The position numbers were made by a program, and so were the translations under genes. The notes beneath the pieces are model-generated. The model saw only the letters and a list, made by a program, of their open reading frames with translations. It was not told the origin of the DNA and searched no databases. This document shows positions 7,905 to 16,748 of a stretch of 46,474 nucleotides of DNA, piece by piece. Position 1 is the first letter of the stretch. The number at the start of each line of letters is the position of its first letter. Source of the stretch: Egibacteraceae bacterium (lineage in GTDB: Bacteria; Actinomycetota; Nitriliruptoria; Euzebyales; Egibacteraceae); assembly GCA_040905805.1 (NCBI GenBank), contig JBBDQS010000003.1:17630-64103 (forward strand), given 5' to 3'.

Positions 7905-10444
7905 CCGACGTGCCGGCGTCCACCCGCCTGACCGACCACCTGCCGCCCCGCGGGGAGCCGGCCGATCCCGACGCGCTCTTCGAGGCCTTCACCGGATGGG
8001 CCGGTGAGCGCGGGCTCACGCTCTACCCCGCGCAGGAGGAGGCGCTGATCGAGATCGTCTCCGGCTCGCACGTGATCCTGTCCACCCCGACGGGCTCGGG
8101 CAAGAGCCTGGTGGCCATCGGGGCGCACTTCGCCGCGCTGGCCGAGGACCGGACCTGCTTCTACACCGCGCCGATCAAGGCACTGGTCAGCGAGAAGTTC
8201 TTCGCCCTGATCGAGGTCTTTGGCGCGGACAACGTCGGCATGATGACCGGTGACGCCGCGGTCAACGCCGACGCCCCCATCGTCTGCTGCACCGCCGAGA
8301 TCCTGGCGAACCTCGCGCTGCGGGAGGGGGCCGACGCCGACATCGGCCAGGTCGTCATGGACGAGTTCCACTTCTACGCCGACCCGGACCGCGGCTGGGC
8401 GTGGCAGGTCCCCCTGCTGAGCCTGCCGCAGGCGCAGTTCCTGCTCATGTCCGCCACCCTCGGCGACGTCAGCCACCTGCAGGAAGACCTGCACCGGCGC
8501 AGCGGTCGGGAGGTCGCCGTGGTCACCTCCGTCGACCGGCCCGTGCCGCTGCAGTTCCGCTACGTCACCACGCCGGTGCACGAGACCATCGAGGAGCTGC
8601 TGGAGACCAGGCGCGCCCCGATCTACGTCGTGCACTTCACCCAGGCCTCAGCGGCCGAGCGCGCGCAGGCGCTCACGAGCATCAACGTGTGCACCCGCGT
8701 GGAGAAGGACGCCATCGCCGAGCTCGTCGGCGGGTTCCGGTTCACCGCGGGCTTCGGCAAGAAGACCCTGTCGCGCCTGGTGCGCCACGGCATCGGCGTG
8801 CACCACGCGGGGATGCTGCCGAAGTACCGCCGCCTGGTCGAGCAGCTCGCCCAGGCCGGGCTGCTGAAGGTCATCTGCGGCACCGACACCCTCGGCGTCG
8901 GCATCAACGTGCCGATCCGCACGGTGCTGTTCACCGCGCTGACCAAGTACGACGGGATCAAGACCCGCCACCTGCAGGCCCGCGAGTTCCACCAGATCGC
9001 CGGGCGTGCCGGGCGCGCCGGCTACGACACCACCGGCACCGTCGTCGTGCAGGCGCCCGAGCACGTGGTGGAGAACACCAAGGCCCAGGCCAAGGCCGGC
9101 GACGACCCGAAGAAGCGGCGCAAGGTGACCAAGAAGAAGCCGCCCGACGGGTTCGTGAGCTGGGCCGAGCCGACCTACGAGCGGCTCAGGAACGCCGAGC
9201 CCGAGCTGCTCACGTCACGCTTCGACGTCACCCACGCGATGGTGCTGAACGTCATCGCGCGTCCCGGCGACGCGTTCGCCACCATGGCCACGCTGCTGAC
9301 CGACAACCACGAGGACCGTGCCGCGCAGCGCGGCCACATCCGCCGGGCGATCGCGCTGTACCGGGAGCTGCTCGCCGCGGGGGTCGTCGAGCGCCTGGAG
9401 CAGCCCGACGACGAGGGCCGGCGTGTCCGCCTGACGATCGACCTGCAGCCCAACTTCGCCCTCAACCAGCCGCTCGCCCCGTTCGCGGTGACCGCCTTCG
9501 ACCTGCTCGACGCGGAGTCGCCGACCTACGCCCTGGACGTGCTGAGCGTGGTCGAGGCGATCCTGGAGGACCCGCGCCAGGTGCTGCGCGCCCAGGTCCA
9601 CAAGGCCAAGGGTGTCGCGGTCAACCAGATGAAGGCCGACGGGATCGAGTACGCCGAGCGCATGGAGCTGCTCGAGTCGGTCACCCACCCCATGCCCCTG
9701 GCCGAGCTGCTCGACACCGCCTACGAGTACTACCGGCAGGGCCACCCGTGGGTGGGCGAGCACGCGCTGTCGCCCAAGTCGGTGGCGCGCGACCTGTACG
9801 AGCGGGCGATGGGGTTCGCCGACTACGTCGCGTTCTACGAGCTGACGCGGTCGGAGGGGCTCGTGCTGCGCTACCTGTCCGACGCCTACAAGGCGCTGCG
9901 CCAGACGGTGCCCGACGAGCGCAAGACCGAGGAGGTCGACGACCTGGAGGCGTGGCTCGGCGAGCTGGTGCGCCAGACCGACTCCAGCCTGCTCGACGAG
10001 TGGGAGACCCTGCTCAACCCCGACCTCGCCGGGTCCGCGGTCGGCGCGTCGGTGGTCGACCAACCGCCCCCGCCGGTCACGGCCAACGAGCGGGCGTTCC
10101 GGGTGCTGGTGCGCAACGCCCTGTTCCGCCGCGTCGAGCTGGCCGCCCGCCGGCGGTGGGCGGAGCTCGGCGAGCTCGACGGCCGCGACGGCTTCACCGC
10201 CGAGGCGTGGGCGGAGGCGCTCGGGCCCTACTTCGACGACCACGACGAGATCGGCACCGGCCCGGACGCGCGCGGGCCGCAGATGCTGGTGATCGACCAG
10301 GAGCCGGGCGTCTGGCGGGTCCGCCAGGTGCTCGACGACCCGGTCGGCGACCACGACTGGGCGATCACCGCCGAGGTCGATCTCGCCGCCTCCGACGAGG
10401 CCGGCACCGCGGTGGTGCGCGTCACCGACGTCGGCGCAGGCTGA
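7901..10444 (+). CDS. DEAD/DEAH-box helicase with DUF3516 C-terminal domain
   Basis: The 847-residue protein is read from a GTG that overlaps the preceding stop. Superfamily 2 motifs are clear: Walker A S-T-P-T-G-S-G-K-S-L (about 65-74), the D-E-F-H box in V-M-D-E-F-H-F-Y-A-D, motif III M-S-A-T-L, and motif VI Q-I-A-G-R-A-G-R-A-G. The segment H-H-A-G-M-L-P-K-Y-R-R-L-V-E resembles Ski2/Mtr4-like helicases. The C-terminal half matches the DUF3516 arrangement of actinobacterial helicases. An RNA or ribosome-linked role is suggested by the family resemblance and the coupled S4 protein, but has not been shown. A much longer frame begins inside the S4 gene and is rejected because it overlaps it completely. 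Confidence 0.9.
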   Translation: MTDVPASTRLTDHLPPRGEPADPDALFEAFTGWAGERGLTLYPAQEEALIEIVSGSHVILSTPTGSGKSLVAIGAHFAALAEDRTCFYTAPIKALVSEKFFALIEVFGADNVGMMTGDAAVNADAPIVCCTAEILANLALREGADADIGQVVMDEFHFYADPDRGWAWQVPLLSLPQAQFLLMSATLGDVSHLQEDLHRRSGREVAVVTSVDRPVPLQFRYVTTPVHETIEELLETRRAPIYVVHFTQASAAERAQALTSINVCTRVEKDAIAELVGGFRFTAGFGKKTLSRLVRHGIGVHHAGMLPKYRRLVEQLAQAGLLKVICGTDTLGVGINVPIRTVLFTALTKYDGIKTRHLQAREFHQIAGRAGRAGYDTTGTVVVQAPEHVVENTKAQAKAGDDPKKRRKVTKKKPPDGFVSWAEPTYERLRNAEPELLTSRFDVTHAMVLNVIARPGDAFATMATLLTDNHEDRAAQRGHIRRAIALYRELLAAGVVERLEQPDDEGRRVRLTIDLQPNFALNQPLAPFAVTAFDLLDAESPTYALDVLSVVEAILEDPRQVLRAQVHKAKGVAVNQMKADGIEYAERMELLESVTHPMPLAELLDTAYEYYRQGHPWVGEHALSPKSVARDLYERAMGFADYVAFYELTRSEGLVLRYLSDAYKALRQTVPDERKTEEVDDLEAWLGELVRQTDSSLLDEWETLLNPDLAGSAVGASVVDQPPPPVTANERAFRVLVRNALFRRVELAARRRWAELGELDGRDGFTAEAWAEALGPYFDDHDEIGTGPDARGPQMLVIDQEPGVWRVRQVLDDPVGDHDWAITAEVDLAASDEAGTAVVRVTDVGAG

Positions 10445-10529
10445 GCCGCGGGTCGGTCTGCCCGTAGCATGACCGGCGCCAGTCCACCGGCCGAGGTCTG
10501 CCCGGCCCGGCCCCAGGCGAGGATCGCCC

Positions 10530-11957
10530 ATGTCCAGCACGAGCGCGTCCTACTCGATCACGATGCGGCTGCATCTCGACCCCGAGGACCAGCGGGTGCT
10601 CGGGCGGGTGACGACGGCGGTCGGCGAGGCGGGCGGGGCGGTGACCGCCGTGGACTTCGTCGAGACGGGCGGCGGCCGGCTGACGGTCGACGTCACCGTC
10701 AACGCCGCCGACACCGACCACTCCGAGCGGATCTCGACCGCCGTCGACGCGGTGGAGGGCGCCGAGGTGCACCGGGTCAGCGACCGCACGTTCCTGCTGC
10801 ACCTGGGGGGCAAGCTGGAGGTCACCTCCAAGATCCCCCTGCGCTCCCGCGACGACCTGTCGATGGCCTACACCCCGGGCGTGGCGCGCGTGTGCCTGGC
10901 GATCGCCGAGACCCCCGAAGACGCCCGCTCGCTGACGATCAAGGGCAACACCGTCGCGATCGTGACCGACGGCACGGCCGTGCTCGGCCTGGGCGACATC
11001 GGCCCGGCCGCCGCGTTGCCCGTGATGGAGGGCAAGGCCGTGCTGTTCAAGCAGTTCGCCGGCATCGACGCGTGGCCCGTGTGCCTGGACACCACCGACA
11101 CGGACGAGATCGTGCGCACCGTGCAGCTGCTCGAACCCGTCTTCGGCGGCATCAACCTGGAGGACATCGCGGCGCCGAAGTGCTTCGAGATCGAGGAGCG
11201 GCTGCGCGCCTCCCTGCACATCCCGGTCTTCCACGACGACCAGCACGGCACCGCGATCGTGGTGCTCGCCGCGCTCGCCAACGCGCTGCGGCTCGTCGGC
11301 AAGGGGATGGACAACCTGGTCGTCGCCCTGTCCGGCGCGGGCGCGGCGGGGGTCGCCATCGCCAAGCTGCTGCTCGCCGAGGGGGTGGGCGAGGTGATCG
11401 TGAGCGACAGCCGCGGCATCCTGCACGCCGGGCGCGACGGGCTCAACGACTCCAAGCGCTGGCTGGTGGAGCACACCAACCCGTCGGGTCGGCAGGGCAC
11501 GCTGCTCGACTCGCTCGAGGGCGCCGATGTCTTCGTGGGTGTATCGGGTCCCGACCTGTTCGCGCCCGCGGAGCTGGCGCGCATGAACGACGACGCGATC
11601 GTGTTCGCGCTCGCGAACCCCGACCCCGAGGTCGACCCGCTCGGCGCGCTGGACCACGCGGCGGTCGTGGCCACCGGCCGGTCGGACTACCCGAACCAGA
11701 TCAACAACGTGCTGGCGTTCCCCGGGATCTTCCGGGGGGCGCTGGACGCGCGCGCGACGAGCATCACCGAGGAGATGAAGGTGGCGGCTGCCCGGGCCCT
11801 CGCTCTGGTCGTGGGCGCCGACGAGCTGCACCCCACCTACATCATCCCGAGCGTCTTCAACGACGAGGTGGTCGTCGCCGTCGCCGAGGCCGTGCGGCGG
11901 GTGGCCTCCGGCGAGGATCTCGCCGACGCCGTCGGCGAGGTCGTGCCCGACCAGTAG
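10530..11957 (+). CDS. NAD(P)-dependent malic enzyme with N-terminal ACT domain
   Basis: The 475-residue protein decarboxylates malate to pyruvate. An ACT-like regulatory domain (about 8-85, Y-S-I-T-M-R-L-H-L then T-V-D-V-T-V-N) precedes the malic enzyme core. The core is seen as [39 protein letters not shown] and the Rossmann glycine motif [10 protein letters not shown]. The C terminus has F-A-L-A-N-P-D-P-E and [13 protein letters not shown]. The ACT fusion implies allosteric control by a small ligand. It converges on the LLM gene with 7 bp between stops. Confidence 0.93.
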   Translation: MSSTSASYSITMRLHLDPEDQRVLGRVTTAVGEAGGAVTAVDFVETGGGRLTVDVTVNAADTDHSERISTAVDAVEGAEVHRVSDRTFLLHLGGKLEVTSKIPLRSRDDLSMAYTPGVARVCLAIAETPEDARSLTIKGNTVAIVTDGTAVLGLGDIGPAAALPVMEGKAVLFKQFAGIDAWPVCLDTTDTDEIVRTVQLLEPVFGGINLEDIAAPKCFEIEERLRASLHIPVFHDDQHGTAIVVLAALANALRLVGKGMDNLVVALSGAGAAGVAIAKLLLAEGVGEVIVSDSRGILHAGRDGLNDSKRWLVEHTNPSGRQGTLLDSLEGADVFVGVSGPDLFAPAELARMNDDAIVFALANPDPEVDPLGALDHAAVVATGRSDYPNQINNVLAFPGIFRGALDARATSITEEMKVAAARALALVVGADELHPTYIIPSVFNDEVVVAVAEAVRRVASGEDLADAVGEVVPDQ

Positions 11958-11978
11958 GGCGCCGCTACAGCGCGCCCT
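11956..11978. terminator. Bidirectional terminator-like hairpin between convergent genes
   Basis: The arms AGGGCGC (11956-11962) and GCGCCCT (11972-11978) enclose a 9-nt loop. The hairpin spans the malic enzyme stop and the end of the LLM gene, the right place to end both convergent transcripts. There is no T-tract. Confidence 0.45.
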
Positions 11979-12987
11979 GGAGGGTCTCCAGGACCTTGGG
12001 GTCGTGGGTGCCGAGGATGAGGGTGTCGACGCGGGAGGCCTTCCACACCTCGAGCCGCTCGAGGATGTGCTCCATCGGGCCCACCAGGGCCATCTCGTCG
12101 ACCAGGGCGTCGGGCACCTCGGCGGCGGCCTCGGCCTTCCTGCCGTCCAGGTACAGGGTCTGGATGCGGTCGGCAGCCTCGCCGAAGCCGTAGTTGCTGG
12201 CGAGGTCATGGTAGAAGTTCGTGCCCCGCGCTCCCATGCCGCCGATGTAGAGGGCGAAGAACGGGCGCAGCTCGTCACGGCAGGCCGAGAGGTCGTCACC
12301 CACGGCCACGTACACCGACGCGGCGATGTCCAGCGAGTCCCGGTCGCGCCCCGCGGCGGCCAGCCCCTTGTCGACGTGCTGGGCGAACACGTCCTCGCGC
12401 TCGGGTGAGTAGAAGATGGGCAGCCAGCCGTCGGCGATCTCGGCGGTCAGCGCCACGTTGCGGGGCCCGATAGCGGCCAGGTAGATCGGCACGGCGTCGC
12501 GGACCGGATGCAGGATGGCCTTCAGGGGCTTGCCCAGGCCGGTGGCGTCCTCGCCGGTGTAGGGGATCTGGTAGTGCTCCCCGTCGTGGGTGAGCGGAGC
12601 GGTGCGCGCGATGGCCTTGCGCACGATCTCCACGTACTCGCGGGTGCGCGCCAGCGGGCGGCCGTACGCCACGCCGTGCCACCCCTCGACCACCTGCGGA
12701 CCGGACATGCCGAGGCCCAGCAGGGCCCGGCCCCCCGACAGCGCGTCGAGGGTCATCGCGGTCATGGCGGTGTTCGCGGGGGTGCGGGCCGGGATCTGCA
12801 GGATCCCGCTGCCGAGCTTGATGCGCTCCGTGCGGGCGGCCAGGTAGGCCAGGACCGTCACCGCGTCCGACCCGTAGGCCTCGGCCGCCCAGACCGAGTC
12901 GAGCCCCACCCGGTCGGCGTGCTGCACCAACGGCAGCACCCGGTCCATCACCGCGCCGGCATAGCCGAGGTTCAGTCCGAGCCGCAT
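11965..12987 (-). CDS. LLM class F420-dependent oxidoreductase
   Basis: The 340-residue luciferase-like TIM-barrel protein starts M-R-L-G-L-N-L-G-Y. It carries typical LLM blocks: [52 protein letters not shown] and [20 protein letters not shown]. These match actinobacterial members that use deazaflavin F420. The ATG at 12987 has a clear AGGAGG ribosome site 8 nt upstream, so a longer in-frame start is rejected. The substrate is unknown. The group II intron lies just upstream, with about 90 bp between. Confidence 0.88.
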   Translation of the reverse strand: MRLGLNLGYAGAVMDRVLPLVQHADRVGLDSVWAAEAYGSDAVTVLAYLAARTERIKLGSGILQIPARTPANTAMTAMTLDALSGGRALLGLGMSGPQVVEGWHGVAYGRPLARTREYVEIVRKAIARTAPLTHDGEHYQIPYTGEDATGLGKPLKAILHPVRDAVPIYLAAIGPRNVALTAEIADGWLPIFYSPEREDVFAQHVDKGLAAAGRDRDSLDIAASVYVAVGDDLSACRDELRPFFALYIGGMGARGTNFYHDLASNYGFGEAADRIQTLYLDGRKAEAAAEVPDALVDEMALVGPMEHILERLEVWKASRVDTLILGTHDPKVLETLQGAL

Positions 12988-13564
12988 GCGGCCTCCTGTC
13001 GTGGGGTCGGGGCCGAGCCTACCCAGCATCGCCCCGACGAGCGCGGCGCGGTCGCCGCGTACGATCCGTGGCCATGTTGCGTCCACGAAGCTGGATCGAG
13101 CCTGCGGGTGAGAGTCCCGCCTGGGTAGGTACCGGAGCGCCCAGTAGCAGGCCCCGGTCCCGAGGAGAGATCCGAGGGGCTGAGCGGGGTGTCGAAAGCC
13201 TCTTTGGGAGGGAGCAAGCGCGCGGGCTGCGACTGCAGCCTCGACACATGAACAATCGGGGAGCCGAGCCGCTCATGTCACGGCGAAGGCCATGTCCGCC
13301 ATGCCCTGTTCCGGGGTCAGCCTGGCGGGTCCCTGCGGGGTACGGGAAGTTGCACGCGCGCACGGTTCGGTTCGGAAGTGGAGAGACCCGTCTGCCTGGC
13401 CTTCGTCGGGCAAAGACCACTGCGATAAGCCGATGGTGAAACGCAGCGGAGGGCAGCGGGAGTCCGACGGGGTCGTAGTACCGATGATCGGTGTGCAGAA
13501 CAACGCACCAGGAGGGAAGGGCCCGGACTTTGGTCACGTGAGCGGAGCAGGTACGCGCAAGGGC

Positions 13565-14932
13565 ATGGCCGGGACCGCCCGGTCCAACCACCCCGGGGAG
13601 CGATCGCTTCTCGTGGACCTCAACGGCTTGCCGCCGGTGGGGTCGAACGTGCAACGACTGCAACGCAAGCTATGGGCTGCGGCCAAGCAGTCCCCGGAGC
13701 GGCGTTTCCACGCCCTGTATGACCGCATCTGTCGGGGTGACGTCCTGATGGAGGGGTGGAAGCGGGTCCGGGCCAACAAAGGCGCGGCTGGTGTCGACAA
13801 GGTGACGCTGGCCGATGTGGAGTCCTATGGCGTGGACCGCATGCTGCGTGAGTTGCGCCAGGACTTGCAGGCAGGTTCGTATCGTCCGGCGCCCGCGCGG
13901 CGTGTGGACATTCCCAAGCCGGCTGGTGGGGTGCGCCCGTTGGGCATCCCCACGGTGCGCGACCGGGTGGCTCAGGCGGCGGCGAAGGTCGTCTTGGAGC
14001 CGATCTTTGAGGCTGACTTCTTGGCGTGCTCGTATGGGTACCGGCCGAAGCGGTCGGCCACCGACGCCAAAGAGGCCATCCGGACGGCGTTCCCCAAGGG
14101 CTATGGGTGGGCGGTCGAGTTCGACATCGCGGACTTCTTCGGTTCCATCGACCACGATGTGGTCATGGGTCTGGTGGCCCGGCGGGTGTCGGACCGGCGC
14201 GTGCTCAAGCTCATCGGGGGCTTTCTTGGGGCCGGGGTGATGGTCGACGGGGCGTGGCAGCAGACGGTCGCTGGCACGCCGCAAGGCGGGGTGATCTCGC
14301 CGTTGTTGGCCAACATCGTGTTGCATCAGCTCGACCGGGCTATGGAAGGCATCCACGGCATCTTTGTCCGCTATGCGGACGATGGGGTCGTCATGTGTCG
14401 CACCAGGGCGCAGGCCGAGCAGGCGCTGGGCGTGGTCAGGGACATCCTGGCCGGTATGGGTCTGGCGTTGCATGCAGACAAGACGAAGGTTGTTGACCTG
14501 CGGCAGGGCCGGGAAGGCTTTGACTTCCTCGGGTGTCACTTCAGAGCGCGCATGTCGGGTCGGTTGTGGGAGCAGAAGCGGCGACGCGTCTACTACCTGC
14601 ACCGCTGGCCCGCACAACGTTCGATGAAGCGGGCACGCGCCAAGATCAAGGCGCTGACCGGCCGCAACCGTTGCCACCAGGACATCAGGGAGATCATCGC
14701 GATGATCAACCCGATCCTGCGTGGCTGGGGCAACTACTTCAGAACCGGCAACGCCGCTCGCAAGTTCAACCAGCTCGACCGGTATGTGGCATGGCGGCTG
14801 AGGCGCTTGATGGTCAAGCGCTACGGCCGCAACCTGCACGCCGGACGCGCTGACGCGTGGACCCGCGAGTGGTTCGAAGCACACGGCCTGCATCGCCTGC
14901 GAGGCACCGTCCGCTACCCGGGAGCTGCGTAA
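13565..14932 (+). CDS. ltrA: Group II intron reverse transcriptase/maturase
   Basis: The protein has about 455 residues from ATG 13565. Reverse transcriptase blocks are complete: R-V-R-A-N-K-G-A-A-G-V-D, R-P-L-G-I-P-T-V-R-D-R-V, F-E-A-D-F-L-A-C-S-Y-G-Y-R-P, E-F-D-I-A-D-F-F, A-G-T-P-Q-G-G-V-I-S-P-L-L-A-N and the catalytic V-R-Y-A-D-D-G-V-V. Next come the maturase X domain (I-L-R-G-W-G-N-Y-F-R-T-G-N, then Y-V-A-W-R-L-R-R-L) and a short basic D domain. No HNH endonuclease domain follows. It would splice its host intron and prime its reverse transcription. In-frame ATGs at 13433 or 13292 would run back through intron RNA, so 13565 is preferred, but the start is uncertain. The gene looks intact. 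Confidence 0.93.
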   Translation: MAGTARSNHPGERSLLVDLNGLPPVGSNVQRLQRKLWAAAKQSPERRFHALYDRICRGDVLMEGWKRVRANKGAAGVDKVTLADVESYGVDRMLRELRQDLQAGSYRPAPARRVDIPKPAGGVRPLGIPTVRDRVAQAAAKVVLEPIFEADFLACSYGYRPKRSATDAKEAIRTAFPKGYGWAVEFDIADFFGSIDHDVVMGLVARRVSDRRVLKLIGGFLGAGVMVDGAWQQTVAGTPQGGVISPLLANIVLHQLDRAMEGIHGIFVRYADDGVVMCRTRAQAEQALGVVRDILAGMGLALHADKTKVVDLRQGREGFDFLGCHFRARMSGRLWEQKRRRVYYLHRWPAQRSMKRARAKIKALTGRNRCHQDIREIIAMINPILRGWGNYFRTGNAARKFNQLDRYVAWRLRRLMVKRYGRNLHAGRADAWTREWFEAHGLHRLRGTVRYPGAA

Positions 14933-14954
14933 CCATGCCAAGACGACCATCGGA

Positions 14955-14987
14955 GAGCCGTATGCGGGAAAACCGCACGTACGGATC
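14955..14987 (+). ncRNA. Group II intron domain V
   Basis: The 33-nt hairpin starts GAGCCGTATGCGG, has a GAAA tetraloop and closes with ACCGCACGTACGGATC. It carries the AGC of the catalytic triad and the two-base bulge, as expected for domain V. The usual pairing partner GGTTC is GGATC here, so the triad G faces an A instead of a U. Confidence 0.88.
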
Positions 14988-15042
14988 GAAAGGGGGATGG
15001 GGAACCGGATCCGCTCTGCGGACACCGCGCCCCTGACTACCA

Positions 15043-15798
15043 ATGGTCGCCGGGTACGCGCTGGTCGGGACGGCGGTGGTGCTGCTCGCGACGAGCGTGC
15101 TGACGGCCCGGCCTGGTGCGCCGGTGCTTGACCGCGACGGCTACCTGGACCGCTGGGCGGCGTTGCACCACGGGTACGACCCCCGCGCCAACGCCTGGGT
15201 GCGCGGGCTGTTGACCGTGTCCTTCGTCGTCGCCCGCCCGCTGGCCCGGCGGGGCGTGACCCCCGACGTCCTGACGCTGTGGGGGGTGTGGCTGGCCGGG
15301 GCCGTGTACGTCGCCGCGCAGGCGGGCGGCCGGTGGCCGCTGCTCGCCGCGGTCCTGGTGGTGGTGTCGGGCTTCGGCGACACGATCGACGGTGCCGTGG
15401 CGGCCATGAGCGGACGGGCGACCCGGTGGGGCGTGGTCCTGGACTCGCTGGCGGACCGCATCAGCGACCTGGCCTACGTGCTGGCGGTGTGGGCGGTGGG
15501 CGCGCCCGCGGGCCTGGCGGTGGCGTGCGGCGTGGCGTTCGGCCTGCTGGAGTACGTGCGCGCCAGGGCCGGCGTGGCCGGCATGGACGAGATCGGCGTG
15601 GTCACCGTCGGCGAGCGCCCGGTGCGGGTCATCTGCTGCGCCGGGGCGCTGCTCGGCGCGGGCGCGCTGGTCGCCCACGCTCCTCAGGCCGCGACGCTCG
15701 GCCTCGCGGCGCTCACCACGCTGAGCGCCGTGGCGCTGGTGCAGCTGGTGGTGGTCGTCCGCCGGTCCCTGGCGGCGACGCCGCCGCCCCGGGGATGA
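15043..15798 (+). CDS. CDP-alcohol phosphatidyltransferase family membrane protein
   Basis: This 251-residue, mostly hydrophobic protein has about six membrane segments. The CDP-OH-P signature is visible at about 112-134 as D-G-A-V-A-A, eight residues, G-V-V-L-D-S-L-A-D. The four metal-binding acidic positions fit the D-G-x2-A-R-x8-G-x3-D-x3-D consensus, but the conserved Arg is Ala. The family joins a CDP-activated lipid to an alcohol such as glycerol phosphate or inositol phosphate; the acceptor here is unknown. The ATG at 15043 lies two bases after the inferred intron end, so the gene's leader is interrupted by the intron. An FNT gene follows after 45 bp. Confidence 0.87.
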   Translation: MVAGYALVGTAVVLLATSVLTARPGAPVLDRDGYLDRWAALHHGYDPRANAWVRGLLTVSFVVARPLARRGVTPDVLTLWGVWLAGAVYVAAQAGGRWPLLAAVLVVVSGFGDTIDGAVAAMSGRATRWGVVLDSLADRISDLAYVLAVWAVGAPAGLAVACGVAFGLLEYVRARAGVAGMDEIGVVTVGERPVRVICCAGALLGAGALVAHAPQAATLGLAALTTLSAVALVQLVVVVRRSLAATPPPRG

Positions 15799-15843
15799 GA
15801 CGTCCGTGGGATTGCGTTTCACGCGGTGGGGAACAAGGGGGGG

Positions 15844-16695
15844 ATGAGCACTCCTGCACCGACTTCCGAGTCGGACCACGGTGGCGTGCGCGACGAGCAG
15901 CTCCAGAGCGCGTTCCGCCAGTCCGTCGACGATGGGCAGACCAGGCTCGGGCGCAGCTGGCCCAACCTGCTCGCGACCGGGTTCATCGGCGGCATCGACA
16001 TCGGCATCGGCGTCCTGGCCCTGCTCGTGGTCGAGGCGGAGACCGGGTCGCGGGTCCTGGGCGCGCTGGCGTTCGGCATCGGGTTCATCGCCTTGACGCT
16101 GGGTCGCAGCGAGCTGTTCACGGAGAACTTCCTCGTCCCGGTCGCGGCGGTGGTCGCCGGCCGGTCGACCCTGCGGTCCCTGCTGCGCCTGTGGGCCGGT
16201 ACGGCCGTTGCCAACCTCCTCGGGGGCTACGTCGTCGCGAGCCTGATCATGGGTGCGCTCCCCGGTCTGCACGAGACGGCGGTGAAGGCGGCCCGCTTCT
16301 ACCCCGAGCTCGGCATCGGCTGGACGTCGTTCTCCCTGGCCATGGTCGGTGGCATGGTCATCACCGTCATGACCTGGATGGAGCGGGGCAGCGAATCGGA
16401 GTTCGGCCGCATCGTGGCCGCGTTGGGGGCCGGATTCCTGCTGGCCGCAACCCCGCTCAACCACGTGATCGTGGTGTCCCTGGAGATGTTCGCCGCCTTG
16501 CAGGTCGGCGCGCCGTTCGGCTACGCGGCGTGGGCCGGGGTCGCGGCGTGGGCGGCGTTGGGCAACCTTGTCGGCGGCCTGCTGCTGGTCACGGTGCTGC
16601 GGCTCGTCCAGGTCGGCGGTGGCGAGATCTCCGACCAGCGCCGGCAGGCCGCGAAGGACACGCAGTCCGGGTCGGCGGGCCCGCGCTCTCGCTGA
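15844..16695 (+). CDS. Formate/nitrite transporter (FNT) family protein
   Basis: The 283-residue protein has about six membrane segments. Its N-terminal soluble part (S-A-F-R-Q-S-V-D-D-G-Q-T-R-L) is followed by T-G-F-I-G-G-I-D-I-G-I-G-V, G-R-S-E-L-F-T-E-N-F-L-V-P-V and the conserved N-H in L-N-H-V-I-V-V-S-L-E. These match the YfdC-like branch of FNT proteins. FNT channels pass small monovalent anions such as formate, nitrite or hydrosulfide; the substrate of the YfdC branch is not established. The ATG at 15844 follows a GGGGGG ribosome-binding stretch; a GTG 18 bp upstream is less likely. It converges on the antiporter gene. Confidence 0.87.
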   Translation: MSTPAPTSESDHGGVRDEQLQSAFRQSVDDGQTRLGRSWPNLLATGFIGGIDIGIGVLALLVVEAETGSRVLGALAFGIGFIALTLGRSELFTENFLVPVAAVVAGRSTLRSLLRLWAGTAVANLLGGYVVASLIMGALPGLHETAVKAARFYPELGIGWTSFSLAMVGGMVITVMTWMERGSESEFGRIVAALGAGFLLAATPLNHVIVVSLEMFAALQVGAPFGYAAWAGVAAWAALGNLVGGLLLVTVLRLVQVGGGEISDQRRQAAKDTQSGSAGPRSR

Positions 16696-16710
16696 GCACG
16701 ACGACCGCAC

Positions 16711-16735
16711 GATGTGGCCGTGTGATGTGGCCGTG
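16711..16735 (+). repeat. Short tandem repeat between convergent genes
   Basis: GATGTGGCCGTG occurs twice, at 16711-16722 and 16724-16735, separated by one T, in the 53-bp gap between the FNT and antiporter stops. It is probably a slippage duplication. No function is visible. Confidence 0.7.
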
Positions 16736-16748
16736 CCAGGTCACGGGA

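Larger units (their letters stand above)
13076..15040 (+). mobile_element. Group II intron with encoded reverse transcriptase
   Basis: The element runs in the + direction. Structured non-coding RNA of the intron 5' domains (about 13076-13560, including a G-C-G-G-G-T-G-A-G-A-G-T-C-C-C-G-C stem region) is followed by a reverse transcriptase gene in the domain IV position. Domain V lies at 14955-14987 and a domain VI-like hairpin with a possible branch A near 15036. The 3' end is placed at ...CTGACTAC (15040), fitting the usual AY ending. The 5' end is placed at GTTGCG (13076), which departs from the GUGYG consensus by one extra base, so both ends are approximate. The intron sits immediately before the start codon of the CDP-alcohol phosphatidyltransferase gene. 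Confidence 0.85.

Noticed and set aside
13292-13564. Extending the reverse transcriptase N terminus to the first in-frame start
   Set aside because: This stretch looks like structured intron RNA and its translation has no reverse transcriptase family sequence; the conserved protein begins after about 13565.
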